NCBI GenBank assembly: GCA_903889895.1
Contig: CAISYZ010000135.1
Coordinates: 1 to 45,346 of the forward strand
Length of the DNA: 45,346 bases
Source: an uncultured Verrucomicrobia subdivision 3 bacterium
GTDB taxonomy: Bacteria > Verrucomicrobiota > Verrucomicrobiia > Limisphaerales > UBA11358
Direction: 5' to 3'
Shown: in pieces, positions 7,749 to 15,714 of the stretch
Numbering within the stretch: position 1 is the first letter of the stretch
How the letters are laid out: each line of letters opens with the position of its first letter
The notes under the pieces: generated by a model
What the model was told of the DNA's origin: nothing
Databases searched by the model: none
The model's input: the letters and a program-made list of their open reading frames with translations, nothing else
Made by a program: the position numbers and the translations under genes

Positions 7749-8531
7749 ATGAGCACTAAAAAATTCACCAATAAAGTGGCCATCATCACCGGCGCCAGCC
7801 GGGGCATCGGCCAAGCCATCCTCCTTGCCTTCGCCCGCGAAGGCGCGCATTGCGTCAGCGTGGACATCGGCGATCAGACCGAGACTGGCACCAAAGCCCG
7901 CGCCCTCGGCGCGAAGTTCAATTGCTACACCGAGGATTTCGGCAAGCTCAACCAAAAGGCCGCCGCCGATCTCATCGCCAAGATTCTGGCCGACGCCGGG
8001 CGCGTGGACATCCTCGTCAACAACGCCGGCATCATCCGCCGCGCGCCGATTGTGGATCATCCCGAAGCCGACTGGAACGCGCTGCTGCAAATTAATCTGT
8101 CCGCGCCGTTTTTCCTCACGCAGGCCGTGGCCAAGTGGTGGGTCAGCGGCGGACGCGAGAAATCTCCGGCGGATGCGCGGCTGAAGGTGGTCAACATCGC
8201 CTCGATGCTGTCATTTCAGGGCGGCATTTTTGTGCCCGGTTACACGGCGGCCAAGAGCGGTATCGCCGGCATTACCAAGGCGTTCGCCAACGAGCTGGCC
8301 AAGGAGCGCTGCAACTTCAACGCTATTGCCCCTGGCTACGTCGCCACGGAAAACACCCGCCCGCTCCGCGAGGACGAGAAACGCAGCGAGTCCATCCTGG
8401 CGCGCATCCCTGAAAACCGCTGGGCGCAGCCGGAGGACATCGCGGAGCCGATCCTGTTCCTCGCATCGAAGGAGGCGGATTACATGAATGGCACAATCAT
8501 GAACGTGGACGGCGGCTGGCTGGCGCGCTGA
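7749..8531 (+). CDS. kduD: 2-dehydro-3-deoxy-D-gluconate 5-dehydrogenase, SDR family
   Basis: KduD is an NAD(P)-dependent short-chain dehydrogenase that reduces the KduI product to 2-keto-3-deoxygluconate. The Rossmann motif TGASRGIG, the NNAG motif, the catalytic Tyr/Lys pair in GYTAAKSG and the C-terminal GTIMNVDGGW are all present. RVDILVNNAGIIRRAP and NRWAQPEDIAEPILFLAS are typical of KduD itself. I prefer the ATG at 7749 (MSTKKFTNKVAI), where the family alignment begins; an in-frame ATG at 7734 would add MKHEI. An insertion around residues 130-145 (WWVSGGREKSPADARLK) is longer than in E. coli KduD but occurs in many relatives. It forms an evident pathway pair with kduI. Confidence 0.9.
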   Translation: MSTKKFTNKVAIITGASRGIGQAILLAFAREGAHCVSVDIGDQTETGTKARALGAKFNCYTEDFGKLNQKAAADLIAKILADAGRVDILVNNAGIIRRAPIVDHPEADWNALLQINLSAPFFLTQAVAKWWVSGGREKSPADARLKVVNIASMLSFQGGIFVPGYTAAKSGIAGITKAFANELAKERCNFNAIAPGYVATENTRPLREDEKRSESILARIPENRWAQPEDIAEPILFLASKEADYMNGTIMNVDGGWLAR

Positions 8532-8555
8532 AAGTAGTGACTGCCATATCCAACT

Positions 8556-11255
8556 ATGAGAAAATTGTTATTGTCCTGTCTGGTTGTCGCAACATCGTTG
8601 CTGGTGAAAACTTCCGTTCTCGCCGATGAGGGTTGCCCCACCTGTGACCGCGAAGTGCTGATCACTGGAGAATTCAAACATCGTCTGGCTGACAGCGGAT
8701 TATTCATTGCCGACGCGCCACCCAGCCAGCAGACAAGCTATCGGGATGGACTGACTGGAAGACAATTCTCCCTCATTTGTCCCAACTTGCCGGCGGGACA
8801 ATACACCGTCATCCTGGGTTTTGCCGAAACCAGTTGCACGAAGGCGGGCGAACGCGTTTTTGATGTGACTTGCGGCAATCATACCCTCGCCACCAACCTG
8901 GACATTTTTGCCCGGGTCGGGGCTGCAAAAGTTTTCCGCCTGACCATGACCGTCGAACATGCGGGCGATGCGGTTGCCGGCCCGCTGACGATTACATTCA
9001 CCGGAAAAACAGGCGAGGCCAAATTCAACACGATTGAGATTCGTGACAATCCCGATCACGCGGTGATGGCGCTCAATGCCGACATGCTCGTGCCGTCGGA
9101 CGATCCGGAATTGACGAAGATTCCAGTGGTGACCGCTCCGGAAATCTGGCGGGACGCCTCGCAATCCATTTCCAACCGTGTTCAGGATCTGCTCCGCCGG
9201 CTGACGCCGGCAGAGAAAATCGCCCTCATGCGCAATGGCGCTCCGCGAATTGAACGGTTGGGCATCCCGGCCTACAACCAATGGAGCGAGTCTTTGCATG
9301 GGATTTGCCGCGCTGGCATTGCCACGGTATTTCCCCAAGCCATAGGACTGGCGGCCATGTGGGACGAACCATTCATGGCCGGCATCACCGCTGTGATTGC
9401 CGTGGAAGGCCGCGCCAAGCACAATGATTATGCGGCAAAAAACAACGGTGATTCAGCACGATTCTATGGCCTTACCTTCTGGGGGCCGAACATCAACATC
9501 TTCCGCGATCCACGTTGGGGACGCGGTCAGGAGACCTATGGTGAAGACCCGTTTTTGACCGCGCGATTGGGGGTTTCCTATATTGAAGGTTTGCAGGGCG
9601 ATGATCCTGAACATCTCAAGGCCATGGCCTGTTCCAAACATTTTGCCGTCCACAGCGGGCCGGAATCCGAGCGGCACTTTTTTGATTCCGAACCGCCGGA
9701 ACGCGACCTCTACGAAACCTATCTGCCGGCATTTGAAGTCACCGTGCGGGAAGGCCATGTCGGCGCGGTGATGGGCGCTTACAACAGCCTGTTCCACGAG
9801 CCATGCTGTTCCAGCGGATTTCTATTGAATGACCTGCTGCGCAAGCAATGGGGTTTCACCGGCCATGTGGTTTCCGACTGCGGCGCGGTGACCGACATTT
9901 ATACCGGGCACAAAAAAGTTGCCACGGAGGAGGAAGCCGCCGCGCTGGCGGTGCACGCCGGCTGTGACCTTTGTTGCGGCACGGACTACAATGCTTTGAG
10001 CCGCGCACTCAAAGACGGACTCGTCAGCACGGCTGAGATTGACACGGCGGTTGGCCGGTTGTTGGACGCCCGTTTTCGTCTGGGGTTGTTTGATACGCCG
10101 GAGACAAATCCGCTGCTGAAAATTTCCATTGCCGAGAGTGACACCCCCGCGCACCGGGCGCTGGCGCTGCGGGCTGCGCAGGAATCCATCGTGCTGCTTA
10201 AGAACGACGGTTTGCTGCCACTTAACCGGAACCGGATCAAGCGTCTCGCCGTCATCGGCACGAACGCCAGCGCGGTGTCGGTATTACTCGGCAATTATAC
10301 CGGCGAACCCTCACATCCAGTCACGATTTTGGATGGCATCAAGCAGGTTGCCGGCAAAACGGTCGAGGTGGTTTACGATCCCGGTTGCCCGCTGGCGTTG
10401 AGCAAGGGACAATCTTTTTCCGGCGACGACATGAGCAACACACTGGCTGTCGCGTGTTCAGCAGACGTGGTTATTTACGTCGGCGGTTTGAGTCCGCAAT
10501 TGGAAGGTGAAGAAATGAATGTAAATTGCGAGGGTTTTCAAGGGGGCGACCGGACCTCCATCGAATTGCCATCCTCGCAGGACACGCTGTTGCGGGCGCT
10601 GCGCGCCACGGGCAGACCGGTGGTCTTTGTGAATTGCAGTGGTTCGGCGATGGCGATGCCTTGGGAGGCAAAACATCTGCCGGCGATCTTGCAAGCCTGG
10701 TATCCGGGCGAAGAAGGCGGTCGCGCGGTGGCGGAAGTTTTGTTTGGCGACGTGAATCCCTCGGGTCGGCTGCCGGTGACGTTTTATCGCGCGACGGGTG
10801 ATTTGCCGCCGTTCAAGGATTACTCGATGAGCAACCGCACTTACCGTTATTTCACAGGCAAACCGTTGTTCGCCTTCGGCCACGGTTTGAGCTACACAAC
10901 CTTCAAATATTCGGGAGCGAAACTCGGGGAAGACAAAATTTCCGTCGCCGGGCTATTGAAACTTTCCGTGACGGTGAAGAATACCGGCAAGCACGCCGGT
11001 GACGAGGTGGTGCAGGTTTATTTCCGTCACTTGGATTCAAAAGCGCCGCAACCGTTGAAAAGTCTGTGTGGTTTCCGCCGGGTGAGCCTGCCCGCCGCCG
11101 GCGTGGCCAGCGTGGAGATTGAAATTCCGGCGGAGCAGTTGCGCTGGTGGGATGCGAAGGCAAAAAAATATGTGGTTGAGCCGGGCCGATACGAACTGCT
11201 CATCGGCGGCGCTTCCGACCAATTGGTTTTGGGAATTCCATTTCATGTAATTTAA
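8556..11255 (+). CDS. Secreted GH3 glycoside hydrolase, beta-xylosidase/beta-glucosidase type, with N-terminal malectin-like domain
   Basis: An 899-residue exported enzyme. The signal peptide (MRKLLLSCLVVATSLLV) ends near residue 24. Residues about 30-170 form a beta-sandwich of malectin/CBM type (FSLICPNLPAGQYTVILGFAE, LTITFTGKTGEAKFNTIEIRDN, shown as separate short stretches). The GH3 barrel follows from about 205 (LTPAEKIALM, YNQWSESLHG, FPQAIGLAAMWD, KHFAVHSGPE), with the nucleophile Asp441 in VVSDCGA. The second GH3 domain (SIVLLKNDGLLPL, GLSPQLEGEEM) and a C-terminal fibronectin-like domain (VTVKNTGKHAGDEVVQVYF) complete the common layout. The QWSESLHG and SDCGAV patterns favour the xylosidase-like branch, but substrate is not certain. 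It is followed 5 bp later by a lyase-like gene. Confidence 0.9.
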   Translation: MRKLLLSCLVVATSLLVKTSVLADEGCPTCDREVLITGEFKHRLADSGLFIADAPPSQQTSYRDGLTGRQFSLICPNLPAGQYTVILGFAETSCTKAGERVFDVTCGNHTLATNLDIFARVGAAKVFRLTMTVEHAGDAVAGPLTITFTGKTGEAKFNTIEIRDNPDHAVMALNADMLVPSDDPELTKIPVVTAPEIWRDASQSISNRVQDLLRRLTPAEKIALMRNGAPRIERLGIPAYNQWSESLHGICRAGIATVFPQAIGLAAMWDEPFMAGITAVIAVEGRAKHNDYAAKNNGDSARFYGLTFWGPNINIFRDPRWGRGQETYGEDPFLTARLGVSYIEGLQGDDPEHLKAMACSKHFAVHSGPESERHFFDSEPPERDLYETYLPAFEVTVREGHVGAVMGAYNSLFHEPCCSSGFLLNDLLRKQWGFTGHVVSDCGAVTDIYTGHKKVATEEEAAALAVHAGCDLCCGTDYNALSRALKDGLVSTAEIDTAVGRLLDARFRLGLFDTPETNPLLKISIAESDTPAHRALALRAAQESIVLLKNDGLLPLNRNRIKRLAVIGTNASAVSVLLGNYTGEPSHPVTILDGIKQVAGKTVEVVYDPGCPLALSKGQSFSGDDMSNTLAVACSADVVIYVGGLSPQLEGEEMNVNCEGFQGGDRTSIELPSSQDTLLRALRATGRPVVFVNCSGSAMAMPWEAKHLPAILQAWYPGEEGGRAVAEVLFGDVNPSGRLPVTFYRATGDLPPFKDYSMSNRTYRYFTGKPLFAFGHGLSYTTFKYSGAKLGEDKISVAGLLKLSVTVKNTGKHAGDEVVQVYFRHLDSKAPQPLKSLCGFRRVSLPAAGVASVEIEIPAEQLRWWDAKAKKYVVEPGRYELLIGGASDQLVLGIPFHVI

Positions 11256-11260
11256 TAAGA

Positions 11261-13471
11261 ATGAAAATGTCGCCCCATTTAACCCTCCTAACCTTCTTCT
11301 TCACCGCTGTTCTTACGCTGCAAGCGGTTACGAAGAATGAGTATCTTGAAACGGTTGATTCCTATGTGAACCATGAACTTAGAAATCGTTGGGAGCGGAT
11401 GGTGAACGGCGTGCTTAACGCGCCGAATCCTCCACCTGACGGTAAGTTTGTCATGTGTGGAAGAGGTGAATTCTTTGACGCTCTTCCGATTGCTCTCACC
11501 GGCGTCCATTGTCTCCAGACCGGCGATGTCACCGCCGGGAGAAAACACCTCAACGATGCCTTGAGGATCATTCAGACCGCCAACAAGGTGACGGTTGACG
11601 GTTATGACGTGGACAAACTCGAGGACGGCACCTCACGGGGGCAACTTTGCTTTGCCTTCAGGGAGGTGGTGGATGCCTGCCGGATTCTCATAGCACAGGG
11701 AATTCTGGCGGGAAGTGATCTGGAGCGGGCGCGGACCATGATGGAAAAGACCATCGACTACCGGATGAAGCTGATGCCTCAACCGGGCATGGGCGGTCTC
11801 TCCAACCACATGAACAATTACGCCCTCGGTATCCTGATGGGCTCAAACTTTTTGGAGGAGCAACTTCATTCCGATCCGGCCTTTGCCAAGGCACGCCCCG
11901 ATCTTCCCGCCAAGCTGGAGGCGATGCGCGTCTGGAGTTCTCTCCCGCTGAAGTCGGGCATCAATTACCCCTTCCATTACAAGCTGCTCCCGGATGGAAC
12001 GGTTTCGCCGCCGGTCGCACAAACGGAGGGCTTCGTGGAATTTCCGACCGGGCAACTACCGGTGACGAACAATCCGCCTCACTTCGGGATCACGGAAGAT
12101 TCCGCTGGCTATGATGCTGCTTCCGTTTATGAGCTTCTGCGACTGATGGGAGAAATGCCTCCCAAGTATGTTCCAGAACTGACCGATGCCCGCCGCCAGG
12201 AGGCCTGCGACTGGATGCTGGATTGGAGTCGCCACGTCATGCCGATCGGGGTCTTTCCATCGTTTTGCGACTCCGAATGGAATGATTTTGGAAATTGGAT
12301 TGCTGTCTTTGAGGAGGCGGCTCATTCATTCAAGGACTCAAAAAAATACGGCGATGCGGCGGCCCATTTCCGAGATTGCGCCGACCGGCTGTTCCGCTAT
12401 GCCCAAGGAGCGGCAAAGGGAAAGTTCCTGGGAAATGTCTTCTATGCACTGCCCGTCACCGACGAATCGATCCAGCCCGCCGGTATCACACAGGCCTCCG
12501 CCATCGTTCGGCAGCAATCGCCCGAAGCGGAGTGGATTCCCAGCAAGGTGATCCTGTTGGGCGAAGCGGCGAAGCGCCAGGACGCGCCGTTCGTGATGTT
12601 CAACACTTTCCATAACGGCAGTCACTCGCATGGTGCCATCGGAGGAATTATCACCTATGGCAGCGAGGGAAGCGTCTTTCTCCATGAGATCGGCTACGAC
12701 GCCGGGCCGATGTTCTTTCACGATCTCTTCATCGTGCGGCCACCCAATGAACCGTTCCTCCCTTTCTCCAAGGTCTTCACCGACCCGAAGGCAACCATCC
12801 TCGACAAGGGCAAGACCGGACTGGTAAGCATCGGCCGGAAACTTGTCTCTGCGGATATCACTGATTTTCCTGATTACTCCTATACCAAGATTGTCACCTT
12901 GGTTGACTGGGGTCGAGTGCGGGAGGCTCTTCAACTGACCCGAGAAGCTGTTTTGGAGAAGAAATCGGGGGCGCTGATTGTCTTTGACGCTGTGAACGAA
13001 AAAATCAAAACCGATCCGTATGTATGCGGCCCCCTGTGGCATGTGCAGAACATCCTTTCCAAGACGGATCAAGGGTTCCTTTGTCAGGATGATGTGCAGG
13101 AGATTGTTGAGCCGCATTCTTCCACGCCGATGGTGATCGCCTCGCCGGCCAAACCGGTCTGGATCGGCATGGCCGGCCCCAAGGGTTCGACGCTGGGAAG
13201 CGAGGAGTGGCATTTCCTCTGCCGCCACGGCCATAACGACGCACCCGAGAAGAACCATCTCTACCTTGCCTGCAACGGACTTCCCTATCCGAGTGGAACG
13301 GTTGCCACCCTGACGGTCTTCGTTCCCATGCCCCGGGGCACCACCAACATGACAACACCGCCAGCCTCGATGTCGGTTCATGGCACCACTGGCTCCGCGA
13401 CTATCGGGAATCACACCTACCTTTTCGGCAAAAATGGAACGAATTCCGTCGAACTACAGATTACGAAATAA
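11261..13471 (+). CDS. Secreted heparinase II/III-like protein, putative polysaccharide lyase of unassigned family
   Basis: A 736-residue protein with a signal peptide (MKMSPHLTLLTFFFTAVLTLQA). The N-terminal two thirds are helical and aromatic-rich with hairpins such as GLSNHMNNYALGI and SGINYPFHYKLLPDG, as expected for an alpha/alpha toroid. The later part is predicted beta-rich and carries HNGSHSHGAIGGI (His451, His455, His457) followed by GSEGSVFLHEIGYD. This matches the layout of the histidine-containing loop of heparinase II/III lyases (H-x-H-x-D/G, then a strand and an aromatic glycine turn). I do not recognise a numbered PL family. It lies tightly between GH3 and another lyase-like gene (gap to the latter's chosen start 37 bp). 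Confidence 0.55.
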   Translation: MKMSPHLTLLTFFFTAVLTLQAVTKNEYLETVDSYVNHELRNRWERMVNGVLNAPNPPPDGKFVMCGRGEFFDALPIALTGVHCLQTGDVTAGRKHLNDALRIIQTANKVTVDGYDVDKLEDGTSRGQLCFAFREVVDACRILIAQGILAGSDLERARTMMEKTIDYRMKLMPQPGMGGLSNHMNNYALGILMGSNFLEEQLHSDPAFAKARPDLPAKLEAMRVWSSLPLKSGINYPFHYKLLPDGTVSPPVAQTEGFVEFPTGQLPVTNNPPHFGITEDSAGYDAASVYELLRLMGEMPPKYVPELTDARRQEACDWMLDWSRHVMPIGVFPSFCDSEWNDFGNWIAVFEEAAHSFKDSKKYGDAAAHFRDCADRLFRYAQGAAKGKFLGNVFYALPVTDESIQPAGITQASAIVRQQSPEAEWIPSKVILLGEAAKRQDAPFVMFNTFHNGSHSHGAIGGIITYGSEGSVFLHEIGYDAGPMFFHDLFIVRPPNEPFLPFSKVFTDPKATILDKGKTGLVSIGRKLVSADITDFPDYSYTKIVTLVDWGRVREALQLTREAVLEKKSGALIVFDAVNEKIKTDPYVCGPLWHVQNILSKTDQGFLCQDDVQEIVEPHSSTPMVIASPAKPVWIGMAGPKGSTLGSEEWHFLCRHGHNDAPEKNHLYLACNGLPYPSGTVATLTVFVPMPRGTTNMTTPPASMSVHGTTGSATIGNHTYLFGKNGTNSVELQITK

Positions 13472-13508
13472 TCAGCCTGTATTCCTGACGCAAAAACCCA
13501 AGAAGCCC

Positions 13509-15470
13509 ATGAATAGGAATTTCCTTCGGGCATTCCATGTCATACTGATCCTCACGGCATTTTCCTCGCCGCTTGTTGCCCAGTCGAATTTTGACAACAT
13601 TCAAATTAGGCCGGTCACCCAGCGACCCTGCCTGCTGATGGATGCGGCGGACATTCCCGAGGGAAGAAGGCGGTGGGAATCGATCCCCAACCGACCAGAT
13701 GCAAAGCACATGGACGCGACGCTTTACGCTCTGCTCTATGGCGATGCTGCCGCCAAGAAAAAGGCGACGGTTGAATTCATGGCCGATGTCCGCCGGATTT
13801 TTGGTGGCCCGGGGAAAAACCAATTGTGGGCGCAGCGGCGAGTCAACGAACTGCTTTACAAATACGATGTCATCGCCTCGTTCGGTTTTCTCACCAAAGC
13901 CGAGCAGCAGGAATTTGAAGACGATGCGGTGCGGTTCGCAAAATTTGAAGTTGGCGATAATCCGGCGAGGTTTCCTTCCCCGCAGACGCCGAGCACGAAC
14001 GGGCTCGAGTTTCCCACCGGGTTTTCCACCTGCAACCGCTGGCCGGATCGCTTTCTGGGCGCGGCGCTGGTGGGGCTGAACTTTCCCGATCAACCGCTGG
14101 CCAAGGCTTGGGTGCGATATGCCTGCCAGCAAATCCAGTTCATGCTCAAGCAAGGTGACTGGGACGGCGCGTGGAATGAAGTGCCGCGCTATCATAACTG
14201 GACGATGATGCTCTTTAGCACCTTGTTTGAGGCGCTCCAGCGGCGCACCGGCGTGGATTTTTATCAGGATCCAAATACCAAGGCGCTGCTGGACTGGTAT
14301 GTCCGGTTTTCCTCGCCGCTGGTCCGTTTTCCCGAGACCACCAAATCCAATCCGGTGGGCGAGCCGACCCTGCCGGTCTGGGGCGATTCGAATTATGGTT
14401 CCGCCTTCACCGTGCCGGCCATGTTTGCGCCGCATTATGCCGTCAGCGATCCGGCTTTTTCAAAACGGCTGATGTGGATGTGGCGGCGGGCGGGCAGTCC
14501 ATTTCAACACGGCTGGCAATTTGATTGGATGTTTCCCCTGCTGACCGATCCGTCCTTGCCCGATGAGCCACAGACGCTCGGCAGCGATTTTTGCCAGAAG
14601 TTTGGCTATGTGTTGCTGCGCTCCGGTTTCAACACACCGGACGAGACGGTGATCTATATGCGCGGCGGCCAGCATGGCATCACGCATCAGCGGTCTGATC
14701 TGGGCTCGATTGATCTGTTCAGTCAGGGCATTCCCTTGGCGCTGGGTTCGGAGTCCGGGCCATACGGAGATGGGATTGAATGGAATCGCTCGCAACAATC
14801 CAACAACGAGCTGGTTTTTGGCAGCAAGTCGCGCGACCGCAACGAGAGCAGCGGAAAAATTGACGCCTTCCAGACCGGACCGCTGGCGGACTATGCGGTG
14901 GCGGACTGTTCGCGGCCGGCCAGCAAATATGTGAAGCCAGCGGAGGCGTTCCAATGGCACCGCCACCTTCTGCTCGTGAAAAATCCCGATTACCTTGTGG
15001 TCTGGGACGAGGTATCCTCACCCATGCCTTCGGAGTGGTATCTCCATACCACCGGTGAGAAACTCATTTGGGGCAAGGATCTCATCACCTCGAAAACAGC
15101 CTACAACGCCAACCTTGACATCCATGTGCTTTCCCCCTCCGACTCGCTGGTTCCGAACGAGCAGGATGGGGTGTTCGGAACCAAAGGGCAGAAGGAAGCA
15201 CCCTATCCCTTTACCACACTCAAATACTTCAGCATTCCGGCAAAGGCCAATCAAGACTTCCTGACCGTGCTGCACCCTCGCAAGCCCGACGGCACGCCGA
15301 TTACTACCGTGCTTGTTTCTTCGAGTAAGGATAATGTTTCGCTCAAAGTGACGCACGGCAATTCGACCGACCTTATCGCCTTCGGCAAGAAGGGAGCCTC
15401 CTTACAGCGCGACACGGCTCCGGCCATCACAATCCCAATGCAAATTCAGGAGCTAGGTAAGCAGCCGTAA
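13509..15470 (+). CDS. Secreted heparinase II/III-like protein, putative polysaccharide lyase
   Basis: The ATG at 13509 is chosen because it opens a good signal peptide (MNRNFLRAFHVILILTAFSSPLVAQ); the longer frame would overlap the upstream gene. The protein has 653 residues. Residues about 60-330 are helical (toroid-like), including GLEFPTGFSTCNRWPDRFLGAAL. The beta region begins with YVLLRSGFNTPDETVIYMRGG and continues HGITHQRSDLGSIDLFSQG, giving His389, His393 and Asp397, then LALGSESGPYG; this is the clearest heparinase II/III signature in the window. The C-terminal domain (HRHLLLVKNPDYLVVWDEV) fits the same fold. The uronate substrate is inferred from the KduI/KduD pathway upstream. Confidence 0.68.
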   Translation: MNRNFLRAFHVILILTAFSSPLVAQSNFDNIQIRPVTQRPCLLMDAADIPEGRRRWESIPNRPDAKHMDATLYALLYGDAAAKKKATVEFMADVRRIFGGPGKNQLWAQRRVNELLYKYDVIASFGFLTKAEQQEFEDDAVRFAKFEVGDNPARFPSPQTPSTNGLEFPTGFSTCNRWPDRFLGAALVGLNFPDQPLAKAWVRYACQQIQFMLKQGDWDGAWNEVPRYHNWTMMLFSTLFEALQRRTGVDFYQDPNTKALLDWYVRFSSPLVRFPETTKSNPVGEPTLPVWGDSNYGSAFTVPAMFAPHYAVSDPAFSKRLMWMWRRAGSPFQHGWQFDWMFPLLTDPSLPDEPQTLGSDFCQKFGYVLLRSGFNTPDETVIYMRGGQHGITHQRSDLGSIDLFSQGIPLALGSESGPYGDGIEWNRSQQSNNELVFGSKSRDRNESSGKIDAFQTGPLADYAVADCSRPASKYVKPAEAFQWHRHLLLVKNPDYLVVWDEVSSPMPSEWYLHTTGEKLIWGKDLITSKTAYNANLDIHVLSPSDSLVPNEQDGVFGTKGQKEAPYPFTTLKYFSIPAKANQDFLTVLHPRKPDGTPITTVLVSSSKDNVSLKVTHGNSTDLIAFGKKGASLQRDTAPAITIPMQIQELGKQP

Positions 15471-15635
15471 AAAGCAGGGCGTCGAATGTTAGTAACGAGA
15501 TGACATTTCCGTCGTAGTATCGTAAGCCGGTTGAGGAACCGTGTTTAATTCTGCCTTTGGACGCATTTTCACCATTGCGCGGCGTGTGGTTCGTCAGACG
15601 GATGCGTTGGGCGGGAAATCCCCCGTGTGACGAAT
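15471..15635. other. Intergenic spacer with a weak hairpin
   Basis: The spacer between the lyase gene and the GH42 promoter holds a 5-bp hairpin CGGTT-GAGG-AACCG (15528-15541) followed by TGTTTAATT. It could be a weak terminator of the upstream operon. I see no gene here. The operator at 15636 follows directly. Confidence 0.3.
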
Positions 15636-15692
15636 TGCATATAATTGAAGCGAAATTGCGGGTTACGCCGGGGCCTTCCGTCTGTTATACTT
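15634..15692 (+). promoter_or_regulatory. AraC-type operator (TGC-N18-TGC) and -10 box TATACT before the GH42 operon
   Basis: TGC at 15636-15638 and 15657-15659 are 21 bp apart with the middle ATATAATTGAAGCGAAAT. The -10 box TATACT (15686-15691) starts 29 bp after the second TGC. A transcript starting near 15698 would reach the GH42 start codon at 15715 with a leader of about 17 nt. This is the best-formed of the five promoters. Confidence 0.65.
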
Positions 15693-15714
15693 GCTGGTAA
15701 TTCCGGTTACGACC

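Noticed and set aside
12338..13414. 358-residue minus-strand open frame
   Set aside because: Antisense to the lyase-like gene at 11261, whose signal peptide and histidine motif support the plus strand.
15691..15714. TTG at 15691 as start codon of the GH42 gene
   Set aside because: It overlaps the proposed -10 box TATACT, and the ATG at 15715 begins a better signal peptide.
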